In this document: piece after piece, positions 1 to 7,303 of the stretch | Layout of the letters: each line of letters opens with the position of its first letter | How positions within the stretch are numbered: the first letter of the stretch is position 1 | DNA from: an uncultured Bacteroidota bacterium | Lineage (GTDB): Bacteria > Bacteroidota > Bacteroidia > Chitinophagales > Chitinophagaceae | NCBI GenBank assembly: GCA_903933765.1 | Contig: CAIZLI010000170.1 | Location: 1-15,138 of the forward strand | Direction of reading: 5' to 3' | Length of the DNA: 15,138 nt | The notes under the pieces: generated by a model | The model's database searches: none | What the model was told of the DNA's origin: nothing | Seen by the model: the letters and a program-made list of their open reading frames with translations, nothing else | Program-made: the position numbers and the translations under genes

Positions 1-25
1 CAACTAACAACTAAAACCTATAAAA

Positions 26-1426
26 ATGAGTCAGAACGATTCTCCCATCATTGTGGGTCTTGACATTGGTACAACAAAAATTGCAGCGATTGCCGGAAGA
101 AAGAATGAATTTGGGAAATTAGAAATCCTAGGTTTTGGGCGCGCAAATAGCAATGGAGTGCAACATGGTCAAGTATTGAATATTGATCAAACCATTAAAG
201 CCATCCAACAGGCTTTGCAAAATTGCCATTTAAGCAACCCAGATTTAGAAATCCACGAAGTATATGTGGGTATTGCTGGTCACCATATTAAGAGTTTACA
301 AACAAGAGGAGATCAAGTAAGACAGGATGCTGAAAATGAGATTCAAGCTTGGGAAATTGAGCAATTGATCAACAACCAAAGAAAGACTTTCATTCCTGCA
401 GGTGATCAAATCATTGATGTGATTCCTCAAGAGTTTCATGTTGACAATAACCAAAATATTAAGGATCCAGTTGGGGTAAATGGCGTTAAAGTTGGCGCCA
501 ATTTCCACATCATTACTGGAGACAGAAATGCCATTCGCAATATCAATCGTTCGGTTGAGCGCAGCGGATTAATTACAAAAGATTTAGTACTTCAGCCATT
601 GGCATCTGCTAGTGCTGTGATGAGCGATATTGACATGGAAGCAGGTGTTGCAATTTTAGATATTGGTGGAGGTACAAGTGACCTTGCAGTATTCTATGAA
701 GGCATTTTAAAACATACTGCTGTGATTCCTTTCGGTGGCGAAAATATCACCAATGATATCAGAATGGGATTGGGTGTTTTAAAAAGTCAAGCAGAAGCGA
801 TGAAAGTGCAATTTGGAAGTGCATTATCTGATGAAGCAAAAGCAAATGCTTATGTAACCATCCCTGGTTTAAAAGGCATGCCTGCAAAAGAAATTAGTGT
901 AAAGAACTTAGCTGCAATTATACAAGCTAGAATGAGTGAGATTCTTGATTTTGTGACTTACCATTTAAAGCAAGTTGGATTGGATAGCCGTATGTTGAAT
1001 GGCGGTGTGATCTTGACTGGTGGCGGTTCTCAATTAAAACACTTGATTCAATTAACTGAATATATTACTGGTTTGAATGCGAGAATTGGATTGCCAAATG
1101 AGCATTTAGCACCAAATCATATTGACGAATTAAAGAAGCCAATGTATTCTACATGTATTGGTTTGATTTTAAAAGGATACAATGATTATGAGCAAAACTA
1201 TAAAGTGTTTACAGAAACTTACAAGAAGGTAGAAGTGCCTAAAGCATTAACTGTAAATGCACCAGTTTCAAATCATACAAATACATATCAAAAAGCAAAT
1301 ACGCAACCAGTGGCAACAACGGTTTCGGAAGAGCAAATTGAAAAAAGAAAAAGTAAGTTCTGGGATCGTTTCAAGAACAACTTAATCGAAATTTTTAACG
1401 AAGAAGAAGACAAACCATTAGCATAA
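26..1426 (+). CDS. ftsA: Cell division protein FtsA (actin-like membrane anchor of the Z ring)
   Basis: FtsA is the actin-family ATPase that binds the C-terminal peptide of FtsZ and tethers the division ring to the inner face of the cytoplasmic membrane. The 466-residue product shows the actin-fold nucleotide motifs in order: phosphate-1 VGLDIGTTK (residues 10-18), phosphate-2 DIGGGTSD (212-219) and the adenosine motif ILTGGGSQ (329-336). The last 25 residues include an amphipathic, basic and aromatic helix (about 444-458, KFWDRFKNNLIEIFN), the expected membrane-targeting sequence. It is longer than the roughly 420-residue E. coli protein, mostly because of a poorly conserved stretch near 395-440. 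The ATG at 26 leaves phosphate-1 close to the N terminus as in the family. ftsZ follows 104 bases downstream on the same strand, the classical order, and ftsQ would be expected just left of the window. Only 25 upstream bases are visible, so its promoter cannot be judged. Confidence 0.97.
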   Translation: MSQNDSPIIVGLDIGTTKIAAIAGRKNEFGKLEILGFGRANSNGVQHGQVLNIDQTIKAIQQALQNCHLSNPDLEIHEVYVGIAGHHIKSLQTRGDQVRQDAENEIQAWEIEQLINNQRKTFIPAGDQIIDVIPQEFHVDNNQNIKDPVGVNGVKVGANFHIITGDRNAIRNINRSVERSGLITKDLVLQPLASASAVMSDIDMEAGVAILDIGGGTSDLAVFYEGILKHTAVIPFGGENITNDIRMGLGVLKSQAEAMKVQFGSALSDEAKANAYVTIPGLKGMPAKEISVKNLAAIIQARMSEILDFVTYHLKQVGLDSRMLNGGVILTGGGSQLKHLIQLTEYITGLNARIGLPNEHLAPNHIDELKKPMYSTCIGLILKGYNDYEQNYKVFTETYKKVEVPKALTVNAPVSNHTNTYQKANTQPVATTVSEEQIEKRKSKFWDRFKNNLIEIFNEEEDKPLA

Positions 1427-1530
1427 AAATTACCCACATATCGTTTATAACTTATAGAACATAATCGATTGAAATCGAGTAATTTAGACTTAATTACGAC
1501 TAACTAACCTAACTATAAAAACAATTCCGA

Positions 1531-3492
1531 ATGATTCAATTTGACTTACCTAAGCAAAAATCATCCATTATCAAAGTTCTTGGTGTTGGCGGCGGTGGAA
1601 GCAATGCCGTTAATTTCATGTTCCAACAAGATATTGAAGGTGTAGATTTTATCATATGTAACACAGATTCTAAGGCGATCGAACAAAGTTTAGTACCAAA
1701 TAAAATCCAACTAGGGCCACATTTGACCCAAGGCTTGGGTGCTGGTGCGGATCCTTCTGTGGGAAAAATGGCGACCGAAGAATCTTTAGAAGAGATCAAA
1801 AGAATTTTAGAAGTGAATACCAAAATGGCATTCATTACAGTTGGAATGGGTGGCGGAACAGGAACTGGTGGTGCGCCAATCATTGCAAAAATCTGTAAGG
1901 ATTTAGGTATTTTGACTGTTGGTATTGTAACAACTCCATTTGGTTTTGAAGGACCACGTCGTCAAAAGCAAGCGGAAGAAGGGATCAATGAATTGAAACC
2001 ATTTGTAGATACTTTATTGGTGATTTCAAATGACAAATTGCGTGTACAATATGGTAATTTGAAAATGAAAGAAGCATTCACCAAAGCGGATAATGTGTTG
2101 GCTACTGCAGCTAAATGTATCACAGATGTGATCAACAGCCGCGGTCATATCATCGTTGACTTTGCAGATGTTTGTACAGTTATGAAAAATGGTGGTGTAG
2201 CCATTTTAGGAAAGGCAGAAGTTGCTGGAGAAAACAGAGCAGAAAGAGCGATTGAAGAAGCATTGAATTCACCTTTGTTGAATGACAATGATATCAAAGG
2301 CGCAAAATGGATTTTATTAAATATCAATAGTGCCGAAGGAGAATATGAATGCAGTATGGATGAGTTAGAAGCTATCAATACTATTTTACGCGCGCGTACA
2401 GGTGAACACAGCGATGTGATCATGGGCATGGGTTACGACGAAACTTTAGGAGAGAAATTAGGTATTACCTTAATAGCGACTGGATTTGAACATAAAGATC
2501 CATTTAAAAAAGAAGCAGTTAAGGAAGTGGAAGCGCCATTGGAAGAAAAAATTGTGATGACTTTACAGTCAGAGCAAACAGAACAAACAGAGCAACCATT
2601 GCAAGAAGCAACTACTGCTCCAATTGAACCTACTGAAACATTGGAAGTAAATGAGCCAGATGCAATAGAGACAGCAGTTCCAGAAGCTGAACTAATTTTA
2701 GAAGAACTTGAAATATCAGTAGATGAATTAGCGCCTACTATGCAAGAATTTGCGGTACCTGAAATGAGCAATGTATATGTTTCAGCACCAGATTATGAAG
2801 AAGAAGAAGTAGTGGCGAGTTTTGAAGAAGAACTGATTTCTGAAGAAATTGTTTTAGCAGACTTTAATGAAACATTTGAAGAAGAAGAAATTGCAGAAGT
2901 ATTCGAATTGAATATGGAAGAAGAATCAACTCCAGTTTATAATACGGAGTTTGTGTTAAACAAGCCTGTGAATATTTATGCGGAAGCAGAATTAGAAATT
3001 GAAGCAGAAGCAGAAGAAGTTGAAGCAGTAGTAGAATCAGTAACTGAAGTAGCATACGACATCACTGCTGAAGTAGTTGTAGCAGCGGATACTGAAAATT
3101 TGGAGACCTCATTCAGGAGCGTAGAAATGGAAATGGAAGAAGAGCCAACCATGCAATTGGTTATGCGTGAAGCATCTTCCGTAACGCCTCAAAATAGACC
3201 ACAGCATTCAAGCTTTGATATTTCAATGGACAATTCAGAAGAGCAAAGACGTAAAGTGGCTGAGCGTATTCAAAAATTAAGAAATCTATCTTTCAATATT
3301 AACAATGGGTCGGATCCTGGTGTAGAATTTGACGCAGTACCTGCCTATGTTAGAAGAAACCTGGATTTGTTTGGTAATACCATGGCTTCGGTAGAAAACT
3401 ATTATAGTAAGTATACAGTGGACCAAGATGAGAACAACCAAACTCAGATTTCTACCATCAATTCATTCCTAGATGGTAAAAAGCCAGATTAA
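1531..3492 (+). CDS. ftsZ: Cell division GTPase FtsZ with long acidic C-terminal linker
   Basis: FtsZ is the tubulin-like GTPase that polymerises into the cytokinetic ring at midcell. The GTPase core occupies about residues 12-325: the N-terminal glycine loop GVGGGGSNAVN (18-28), the tubulin signature GGGTGTG (107-113), and a T7 loop around 205-214 that completes the active site of the neighbouring subunit. In this loop the usual Asn is Ile (I208), while the catalytic acidic residues D210 and D213 are kept. Residues 326 to about 570 form a low-complexity, Glu-rich linker with poly-Glu runs (for example 423-426). A basic helix follows (EQRRKVAERIQKLRNL, 571-586), then the conserved C-terminal peptide VPAYVRRN (603-610), which in this family binds FtsA, and about 43 further residues beyond it. 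At 653 residues it is far longer than E. coli FtsZ (383), although long tails are usual in Bacteroidota. It is probably co-transcribed with ftsA and ends at the hairpin at 3525-3553. Confidence 0.97.
   Translation: MIQFDLPKQKSSIIKVLGVGGGGSNAVNFMFQQDIEGVDFIICNTDSKAIEQSLVPNKIQLGPHLTQGLGAGADPSVGKMATEESLEEIKRILEVNTKMAFITVGMGGGTGTGGAPIIAKICKDLGILTVGIVTTPFGFEGPRRQKQAEEGINELKPFVDTLLVISNDKLRVQYGNLKMKEAFTKADNVLATAAKCITDVINSRGHIIVDFADVCTVMKNGGVAILGKAEVAGENRAERAIEEALNSPLLNDNDIKGAKWILLNINSAEGEYECSMDELEAINTILRARTGEHSDVIMGMGYDETLGEKLGITLIATGFEHKDPFKKEAVKEVEAPLEEKIVMTLQSEQTEQTEQPLQEATTAPIEPTETLEVNEPDAIETAVPEAELILEELEISVDELAPTMQEFAVPEMSNVYVSAPDYEEEEVVASFEEELISEEIVLADFNETFEEEEIAEVFELNMEEESTPVYNTEFVLNKPVNIYAEAELEIEAEAEEVEAVVESVTEVAYDITAEVVVAADTENLETSFRSVEMEMEEEPTMQLVMREASSVTPQNRPQHSSFDISMDNSEEQRRKVAERIQKLRNLSFNINNGSDPGVEFDAVPAYVRRNLDLFGNTMASVENYYSKYTVDQDENNQTQISTINSFLDGKKPD
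2982..3036 (+). repeat. GAA/GCA low-complexity tract coding for the Glu/Ala part of the FtsZ linker
   Basis: Imperfect short repeats built from GAAGCA and GAA units (for example GAAGCAGAAGCAGAAGAA at 3001-3018) encode an alternating Glu/Ala/Val segment of the FtsZ linker. The tract is in frame, so unit gain or loss would lengthen or shorten the linker without breaking the gene. Whether it actually varies between strains cannot be seen here. Confidence 0.6.
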
Positions 3493-3524
3493 AATCGTTT
3501 TTATAGAACAGTTGATTTAGTTGG

Positions 3525-3553
3525 AACCCTGCCTGAAAAGGCGGGGTTTTTTT
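3525..3553 (+). terminator. Intrinsic terminator after ftsZ
   Basis: A 9-bp stem (AACCCTGCC at 3525-3533 against GGCGGGGTT at 3540-3548, one T-G wobble) with a TGAAAA loop runs into a T-tract at 3547-3553. It lies 33 bases after the ftsZ stop codon and is a textbook rho-independent terminator. The next start codon on the same strand follows only 14 bases after the T-tract. Confidence 0.9.
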
Positions 3554-3567
3554 ATTTACCTTTAAGT

Positions 3568-4515
3568 ATGCAAACAATACTCATTACAGGTGGAACAGGC
3601 ATGGTTGGACAATCTTTGACCAATTTTTTATTAGCCAAAGGGTATCATGTGATTGTGTTGACAAGACAACAAAAGCAATCCAGTCGAGCAAATTTTTCAT
3701 TTGCACAATGGGATCTGAATAAAGCTTGGATCGATCCTGCTGCCATTGCTGCAGCAGATTATATCATTCATTTAGCAGGAGAGGGTGTGGCAGATAAAAG
3801 GTGGACTGCTAAAAGAAAAAAAGCCATACTAGATAGTCGCGTCAATTCAAGTGCATTGTTGGTAAAAGCATTAAAGGAAAATCCAAATAAAGTAAAAGCG
3901 ATTGTTGCGGCATCTGCCATAGGTTGGTATGGTCCAGATAATGAAAAAAGCATAGCAACAGGTTTTGTAGAAACAGATCCAGTGGATGCAAGTTTTTTAG
4001 GAGACACTTGTAAACAATGGGAGGAGAGTATGCATCCTGTTAAAGCATTGGGCATTCGACTTGTCTCCATCCGAATTGGCATTGTGTTTAATAAAATGGG
4101 TGGCGCATTGGCTGAGTTCATGAAACCAGCAAAGCTAGGCGCAGCAGCTATTTTAGGAGATGGCAAACAAATAGTGAGTTGGATTCATCAGCAAGACTTG
4201 AACCGTCTAATCTTATTTGCTTTGGAACAAGAACAAATGACTGGCGTATACAATGCAGTCGCGCCAGATCCAGTGCGTAATTCAATATTGACAAAAGCAA
4301 TTGCACAACGTTATCATACATGGGCGATTCCATTCCATGTGCCTAGCTTTATTTTAAAAATCATGCTAGGAGAGATGAGTATAGAAGTGTTGAAAAGCGC
4401 CAATGTAAATGCATCAAAAATACTTGAAGCCGGATTCAGCTTTGACTTTGCAAGTATGGATGAAGCGCTGGACGATTTATTAATTTCTAATTGGTCTGCC
4501 AGAAGTCATCACTGA
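3568..4515 (+). CDS. TIGR01777 family NAD(P)-binding epimerase-like protein (SDR39U1/YfcH type)
   Basis: This 315-residue protein belongs to the extended short-chain dehydrogenase group that includes E. coli YfcH and eukaryotic SDR39U1; its physiological substrate is not established. The N terminus has the dinucleotide-binding loop GGTGMVG (residues 8-14) after a hydrophobic strand. The family block HLAGEGVADKRW lies near 68-79 and SAIGWYG at 116-122. The last 50 or so residues match the DUF1731 helical tail typical of TIGR01777 proteins (LGEMSIEVLKSANVNASKIL, then FDFASMDEALDDLL). The classical YxxxK dyad is not evident after Y121, which is normal for this subfamily, so catalysis should not be assumed. 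The ATG at 3568 is preferred because the next Met (3601) lies inside the Rossmann loop. The gene starts almost on the T-tract of the ftsZ terminator, and its last 36 bases overlap the convergent fadN-like gene. No signal peptide is seen; it is probably cytoplasmic. Confidence 0.9.
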   Translation: MQTILITGGTGMVGQSLTNFLLAKGYHVIVLTRQQKQSSRANFSFAQWDLNKAWIDPAAIAAADYIIHLAGEGVADKRWTAKRKKAILDSRVNSSALLVKALKENPNKVKAIVAASAIGWYGPDNEKSIATGFVETDPVDASFLGDTCKQWEESMHPVKALGIRLVSIRIGIVFNKMGGALAEFMKPAKLGAAAILGDGKQIVSWIHQQDLNRLILFALEQEQMTGVYNAVAPDPVRNSILTKAIAQRYHTWAIPFHVPSFILKIMLGEMSIEVLKSANVNASKILEAGFSFDFASMDEALDDLLISNWSARSHH

Positions 4516-6852
4516 TTGGATGCGTTCTAAAGTTTTCTTTTCGCCACAAAGACTTAAGAAAGCTTCACGCTCCAAATTCAATAAATATTGCTCGTTCACA
4601 ACAGTGGCCTCACTTAGATCACCTCCGCACATCACATAAGCTAATTTGCGAGCAACTAGTGCATCATGGTCTGTTGCATAACCGCCGCGCCACATACCAT
4701 TGATACCAGCATACAATGCGCCAAGACCAGCTTTGCCCATCACTTTAATATCGTTGCGTTGAATTGGTTGTGTGTATCCAGCGTTAAAAAGTTCAAGTAC
4801 TTGTTCTTTCGCTTTTGCAATACGTCTAGATTGATTCAGAATAATTTGATCCTGTCCTTTTCTAAAGATGCCCATCTCCATCGCTTCATGTGCCGAAGTA
4901 GCCACTTTAGCTGTTGCAATTTGCAAGAATCTATTTTTTAAAGTAATTGTTTCAGGTTCTTCTGCATGCATTTCATCAGATGCGCGCAAAACTAATTCTT
5001 TGGTACCACCACCACCAGGAATCACACCAATGCCTAATTCAACCAGTCCTATATAGGTTTCTGCAGCAGCACAAATTGCGTCTGCATGTAAATTTAATTC
5101 ACATCCGCCACCCAAACACAATCCATGTGGTGCAGTCACAACAGGGATTGAAGAATAACGCACACGCATCATCGTATTTTGAAAAGTACGAACGGCCATA
5201 TCTAATTCCTCGTAATCTTGTTCAATGGCTAACATAAAAATCATGCCCACATTTGCACCAGCACTAAATAAATTACCTTCATTGGCAATGACTAAGCCTT
5301 TACTTTTTTCTTCTGATAACTGAATGGCTTTATTCAAACCTTGTAAAACTTCTCCACCAATACTATTCATCTTGGTATTCCAACTAAATCCAAATACATC
5401 ATCGCCCATGTCTACCAAATTACATGCGCTATTATTCCAAATCGTTTTTTCTTTAAAGTCAGATAAAATGATAAAGGATTCTGCTCCTGGAACTAGCACA
5501 TAATCACTTGTAACAATATCATAATAATAACGCTTGCCATTTTTAGTGGTGTAAAAGGATAAGCCTTTTGCTACCATCGTTTCAACCCAAGGCGCGACTG
5601 CAACACCTGCTGCTTTCATATCCTTTATCACAGTATCAATCCCTAATTCGTTCCATGATTCAAATGCGCCAATTTCCCAGCCAAATCCAGCTTTCAAGGC
5701 ATCATCTACACGATACAATTCGTCGCTGATTTCTGGAATACGGTGACTGATATAAGAAAATAAAGCATGGTGAAAAGCTTGAATAAATTGGCCCGCTGTA
5801 TCTTTTGAATGGTACAATACTTTTAGTCTTGCAGGTAAACTATCTACCGCTTTCGCCGCATCAATAGAAGCCATTTTAGTTTTCTTACGAGGCTCATATT
5901 CAAGGGTCGCTAAATTTAAAGTCAATATTTCTTTGCTAGTAGCTGTCTTTACTTTTTTGAAAAATCCTTGACCAGTTTTATCACCAAGCCAATTTTCGGC
6001 AACCATTTTCTCCAACCAACTAGGAAGTTTAAAAGTGGCTCTTGCTTCATCATTCGGACAATTATCTGCCACACCTGTCGCCACTTTCACCAATGTATCA
6101 ATTCCAACCACATCCGCAGTTCTAAATGTAGCAGATTTTGGACGACCTAAAATAGGGCCTGTTAAGGATTCAACTTCATCAATGGTTAATCCTAATTTTT
6201 CCATAATATGGATGACACTCATCATGCTAAAAACACCGACTCTATTGGCTATAAAGGCAGGCGTGTCCTTACATAAAACGGTTGTCTTGCCCAAAAATAC
6301 ATCTCCATAATGCATATGAAAATCGATCACCCACTGCGCTGTTTTTGGCGTAGGGATGATTTCTAATAATCTTAAATACCTTGGCGGATTAAAAAAGTGT
6401 GTTCCGCAGAAATGTTGTTGAAAATCTTCTGAACGGCCTTCTGCCATTAAATGAATTGGAATACCAGAAGTATTGGAAGAAACTAAAGTACCTGGTTTAC
6501 GGTATTGTTCAACTTGATCGTAAATTGTTTTCTTGATATCCAATCTTTCCACCACCACTTCGATGATCCAATCTGCATTTGCAATTTGAGGCATGTCGTC
6601 TGTGAAATTTCCAGTACGAATATTTTTAGTGAACGCGCTTGAATAAATAGGAGATGGATTAGATTTGATCGATGCCTGTAAAGCATCATTCACCAATTTA
6701 TTTCGCTCCTTACTTTGCTTACTTTCTTCTGCACCTGGTTGCAAACGATCTAACAATAAAACTTGCACGCCAATGCCTGCAAAATGACATGCGATTCTTG
6801 AACCCATTACACCACTTCCAAGGATCACGACCTGCTTTATAGTTGGTTGCAT
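4480..6852 (-). CDS. fadN: FadN-type bifunctional 3-hydroxyacyl-CoA dehydrogenase / enoyl-CoA hydratase
   Basis: A fused beta-oxidation enzyme expected to hydrate trans-2-enoyl-CoA and oxidise the resulting 3-hydroxyacyl-CoA with NAD. The domain order, dehydrogenase first and hydratase last, and the length (790 residues) match Bacillus FadN rather than E. coli FadB/FadJ, where the order is reversed. Dehydrogenase: NAD loop GSGVMG (12-17), THFFNPP with likely catalytic H152, E164 nearby, and IANRVG (201-206). Hydratase: oxyanion-hole segment FSAGAN (529-534), GGGCEL with E585, and GLVELGIG with E605. The 20-residue spacing of these two glutamates equals that of the catalytic pair in E. coli FadB (119/139). 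All key residues are present, so it looks active. The gene appears monocistronic: it faces the TIGR01777 gene with a 36-bp tail overlap. No thiolase or acyl-CoA dehydrogenase is next to it, although partners often sit close by. A candidate promoter and dyads lie in the upstream gap. Confidence 0.93.
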   Translation of the reverse strand: MQPTIKQVVILGSGVMGSRIACHFAGIGVQVLLLDRLQPGAEESKQSKERNKLVNDALQASIKSNPSPIYSSAFTKNIRTGNFTDDMPQIANADWIIEVVVERLDIKKTIYDQVEQYRKPGTLVSSNTSGIPIHLMAEGRSEDFQQHFCGTHFFNPPRYLRLLEIIPTPKTAQWVIDFHMHYGDVFLGKTTVLCKDTPAFIANRVGVFSMMSVIHIMEKLGLTIDEVESLTGPILGRPKSATFRTADVVGIDTLVKVATGVADNCPNDEARATFKLPSWLEKMVAENWLGDKTGQGFFKKVKTATSKEILTLNLATLEYEPRKKTKMASIDAAKAVDSLPARLKVLYHSKDTAGQFIQAFHHALFSYISHRIPEISDELYRVDDALKAGFGWEIGAFESWNELGIDTVIKDMKAAGVAVAPWVETMVAKGLSFYTTKNGKRYYYDIVTSDYVLVPGAESFIILSDFKEKTIWNNSACNLVDMGDDVFGFSWNTKMNSIGGEVLQGLNKAIQLSEEKSKGLVIANEGNLFSAGANVGMIFMLAIEQDYEELDMAVRTFQNTMMRVRYSSIPVVTAPHGLCLGGGCELNLHADAICAAAETYIGLVELGIGVIPGGGGTKELVLRASDEMHAEEPETITLKNRFLQIATAKVATSAHEAMEMGIFRKGQDQIILNQSRRIAKAKEQVLELFNAGYTQPIQRNDIKVMGKAGLGALYAGINGMWRGGYATDHDALVARKLAYVMCGGDLSEATVVNEQYLLNLEREAFLSLCGEKKTLERIQSVMTSGRPIRN

Positions 6853-6888
6853 AGTATAGCTTTTCGTAAAATTAGTTAGTTATGCAAC
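6846..6888. repeat. Inverted repeat spanning the fadN start codon and promoter spacer
   Basis: GTTGCATA at 6846-6853 and its exact reverse complement TATGCAAC at 6881-6888 face each other across 27 bases. One arm contains the fadN start codon (CAT at 6850-6852 on the + strand). The other overlaps a smaller dyad (TAGTT at 6877-6881 and AACTA at 6886-6890) inside the predicted -33/-7 spacer. It could be a paired operator, or an mRNA hairpin if transcription begins further upstream; an 8-bp match could also be chance. Confidence 0.4.
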
Positions 6889-6898
6889 TATTTTCAAA
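6867..6898 (-). promoter_or_regulatory. Candidate Bacteroidota-type promoter for the fadN-like gene
   Basis: Read on the - strand, TTTG (complement of 6895-6898) is followed after exactly 20 bases by TAATTTTA (complement of 6867-6874). The second box matches the Bacteroidota -7 consensus TAnnTTTG at all but the last base. The box ends 14 bases before the ATG. The spacing fits, but the -7 box is imperfect. Confidence 0.5.
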
Positions 6899-6994
6899 AA
6901 AATTTTCATTTTTGTAAAAAAAGGGTCAAAATAACCTTTGGTTGCCTCTTTTAACCTTTCAACAAAACTGGGAGGAGGGTTCAGCGCTTTAGAG

Positions 6995-7002
6995 TACATT
7001 TG
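6995..7002 (+). promoter_or_regulatory. Perfect TAnnTTTG -7 box directly before gatC
   Basis: TACATTTG matches the Bacteroidota -7 consensus exactly and sits only 4 bases before the gatC ATG, so initiation from it would give a leaderless or nearly leaderless mRNA. No TTG or TTTG lies at the expected -33 distance, so the assignment rests on the -7 box alone. Confidence 0.45.
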
Positions 7003-7006
7003 TACT

Positions 7007-7297
7007 ATGCAGGTCGATCCTTCTTTAGTGAATCATTTAGCGCAGCTTTCAAGGTTGAATGTGGCGCCAGATAAAATGGATAAATTGGTGCAGGACATGC
7101 AGGATTTAGTTCATTTTGTGGCGCAATTAAATGCCCTAGATACTTCTGGAACAGCTCCCTTAATGCATATGGGTGACGCTAGCAATGTATTAAGAGCAGA
7201 TGAAGTAAATGGAAGCATCACCAATTTGGAAGCATTATCCAATGCGCCAGATGCTGCAGCGCCTTATTTTAAAGTACCAAAAGTCATTCGTAAATAA
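7007..7297 (+). CDS. gatC: Aspartyl/glutamyl-tRNA amidotransferase subunit C (GatC)
   Basis: GatC is the small subunit that wraps around GatA and GatB in the enzyme converting mischarged Glu-tRNA(Gln), and often Asp-tRNA(Asn), to the correct amide form. The 96-residue product has the family pattern: an N-terminal helix beginning MQVDPSLVNHLAQLSRL, a second helix (DKLVQDMQDLVHFVAQLNALD), then an extended tail with LRADEV and PYFKVPKVI. The length fits the usual 95-100 residues. The reading frame is open further upstream to a TTG at 6938, but the ATG at 7007 gives the canonical GatC N terminus and lies just after a -7 box, so the longer form is rejected. gatA and gatB are not in the window, which is common where these genes are dispersed. 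An ABC ATPase gene starts 6 bases after the stop, so the two are very likely co-transcribed. Confidence 0.95.
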   Translation: MQVDPSLVNHLAQLSRLNVAPDKMDKLVQDMQDLVHFVAQLNALDTSGTAPLMHMGDASNVLRADEVNGSITNLEALSNAPDAAAPYFKVPKVIRK

Positions 7298-7303
7298 ATT
7301 ATT

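Noticed and set aside
1467..1480. Small dyad TCGAT/ATCGA between ftsA and ftsZ
   Set aside because: Only 5-bp arms around a 4-base loop and no T-tract; likely chance in AT-rich sequence.
2433..2771. Open frame of 112 codons on the - strand inside ftsZ
   Set aside because: It is a shadow of the Glu-rich linker, with a Ser/Val-rich composition and no family features.
6938..7006. Longer GatC from a TTG start
   Set aside because: The extra residues have no GatC similarity, and a -7 promoter box lies between this TTG and the canonical ATG at 7007.
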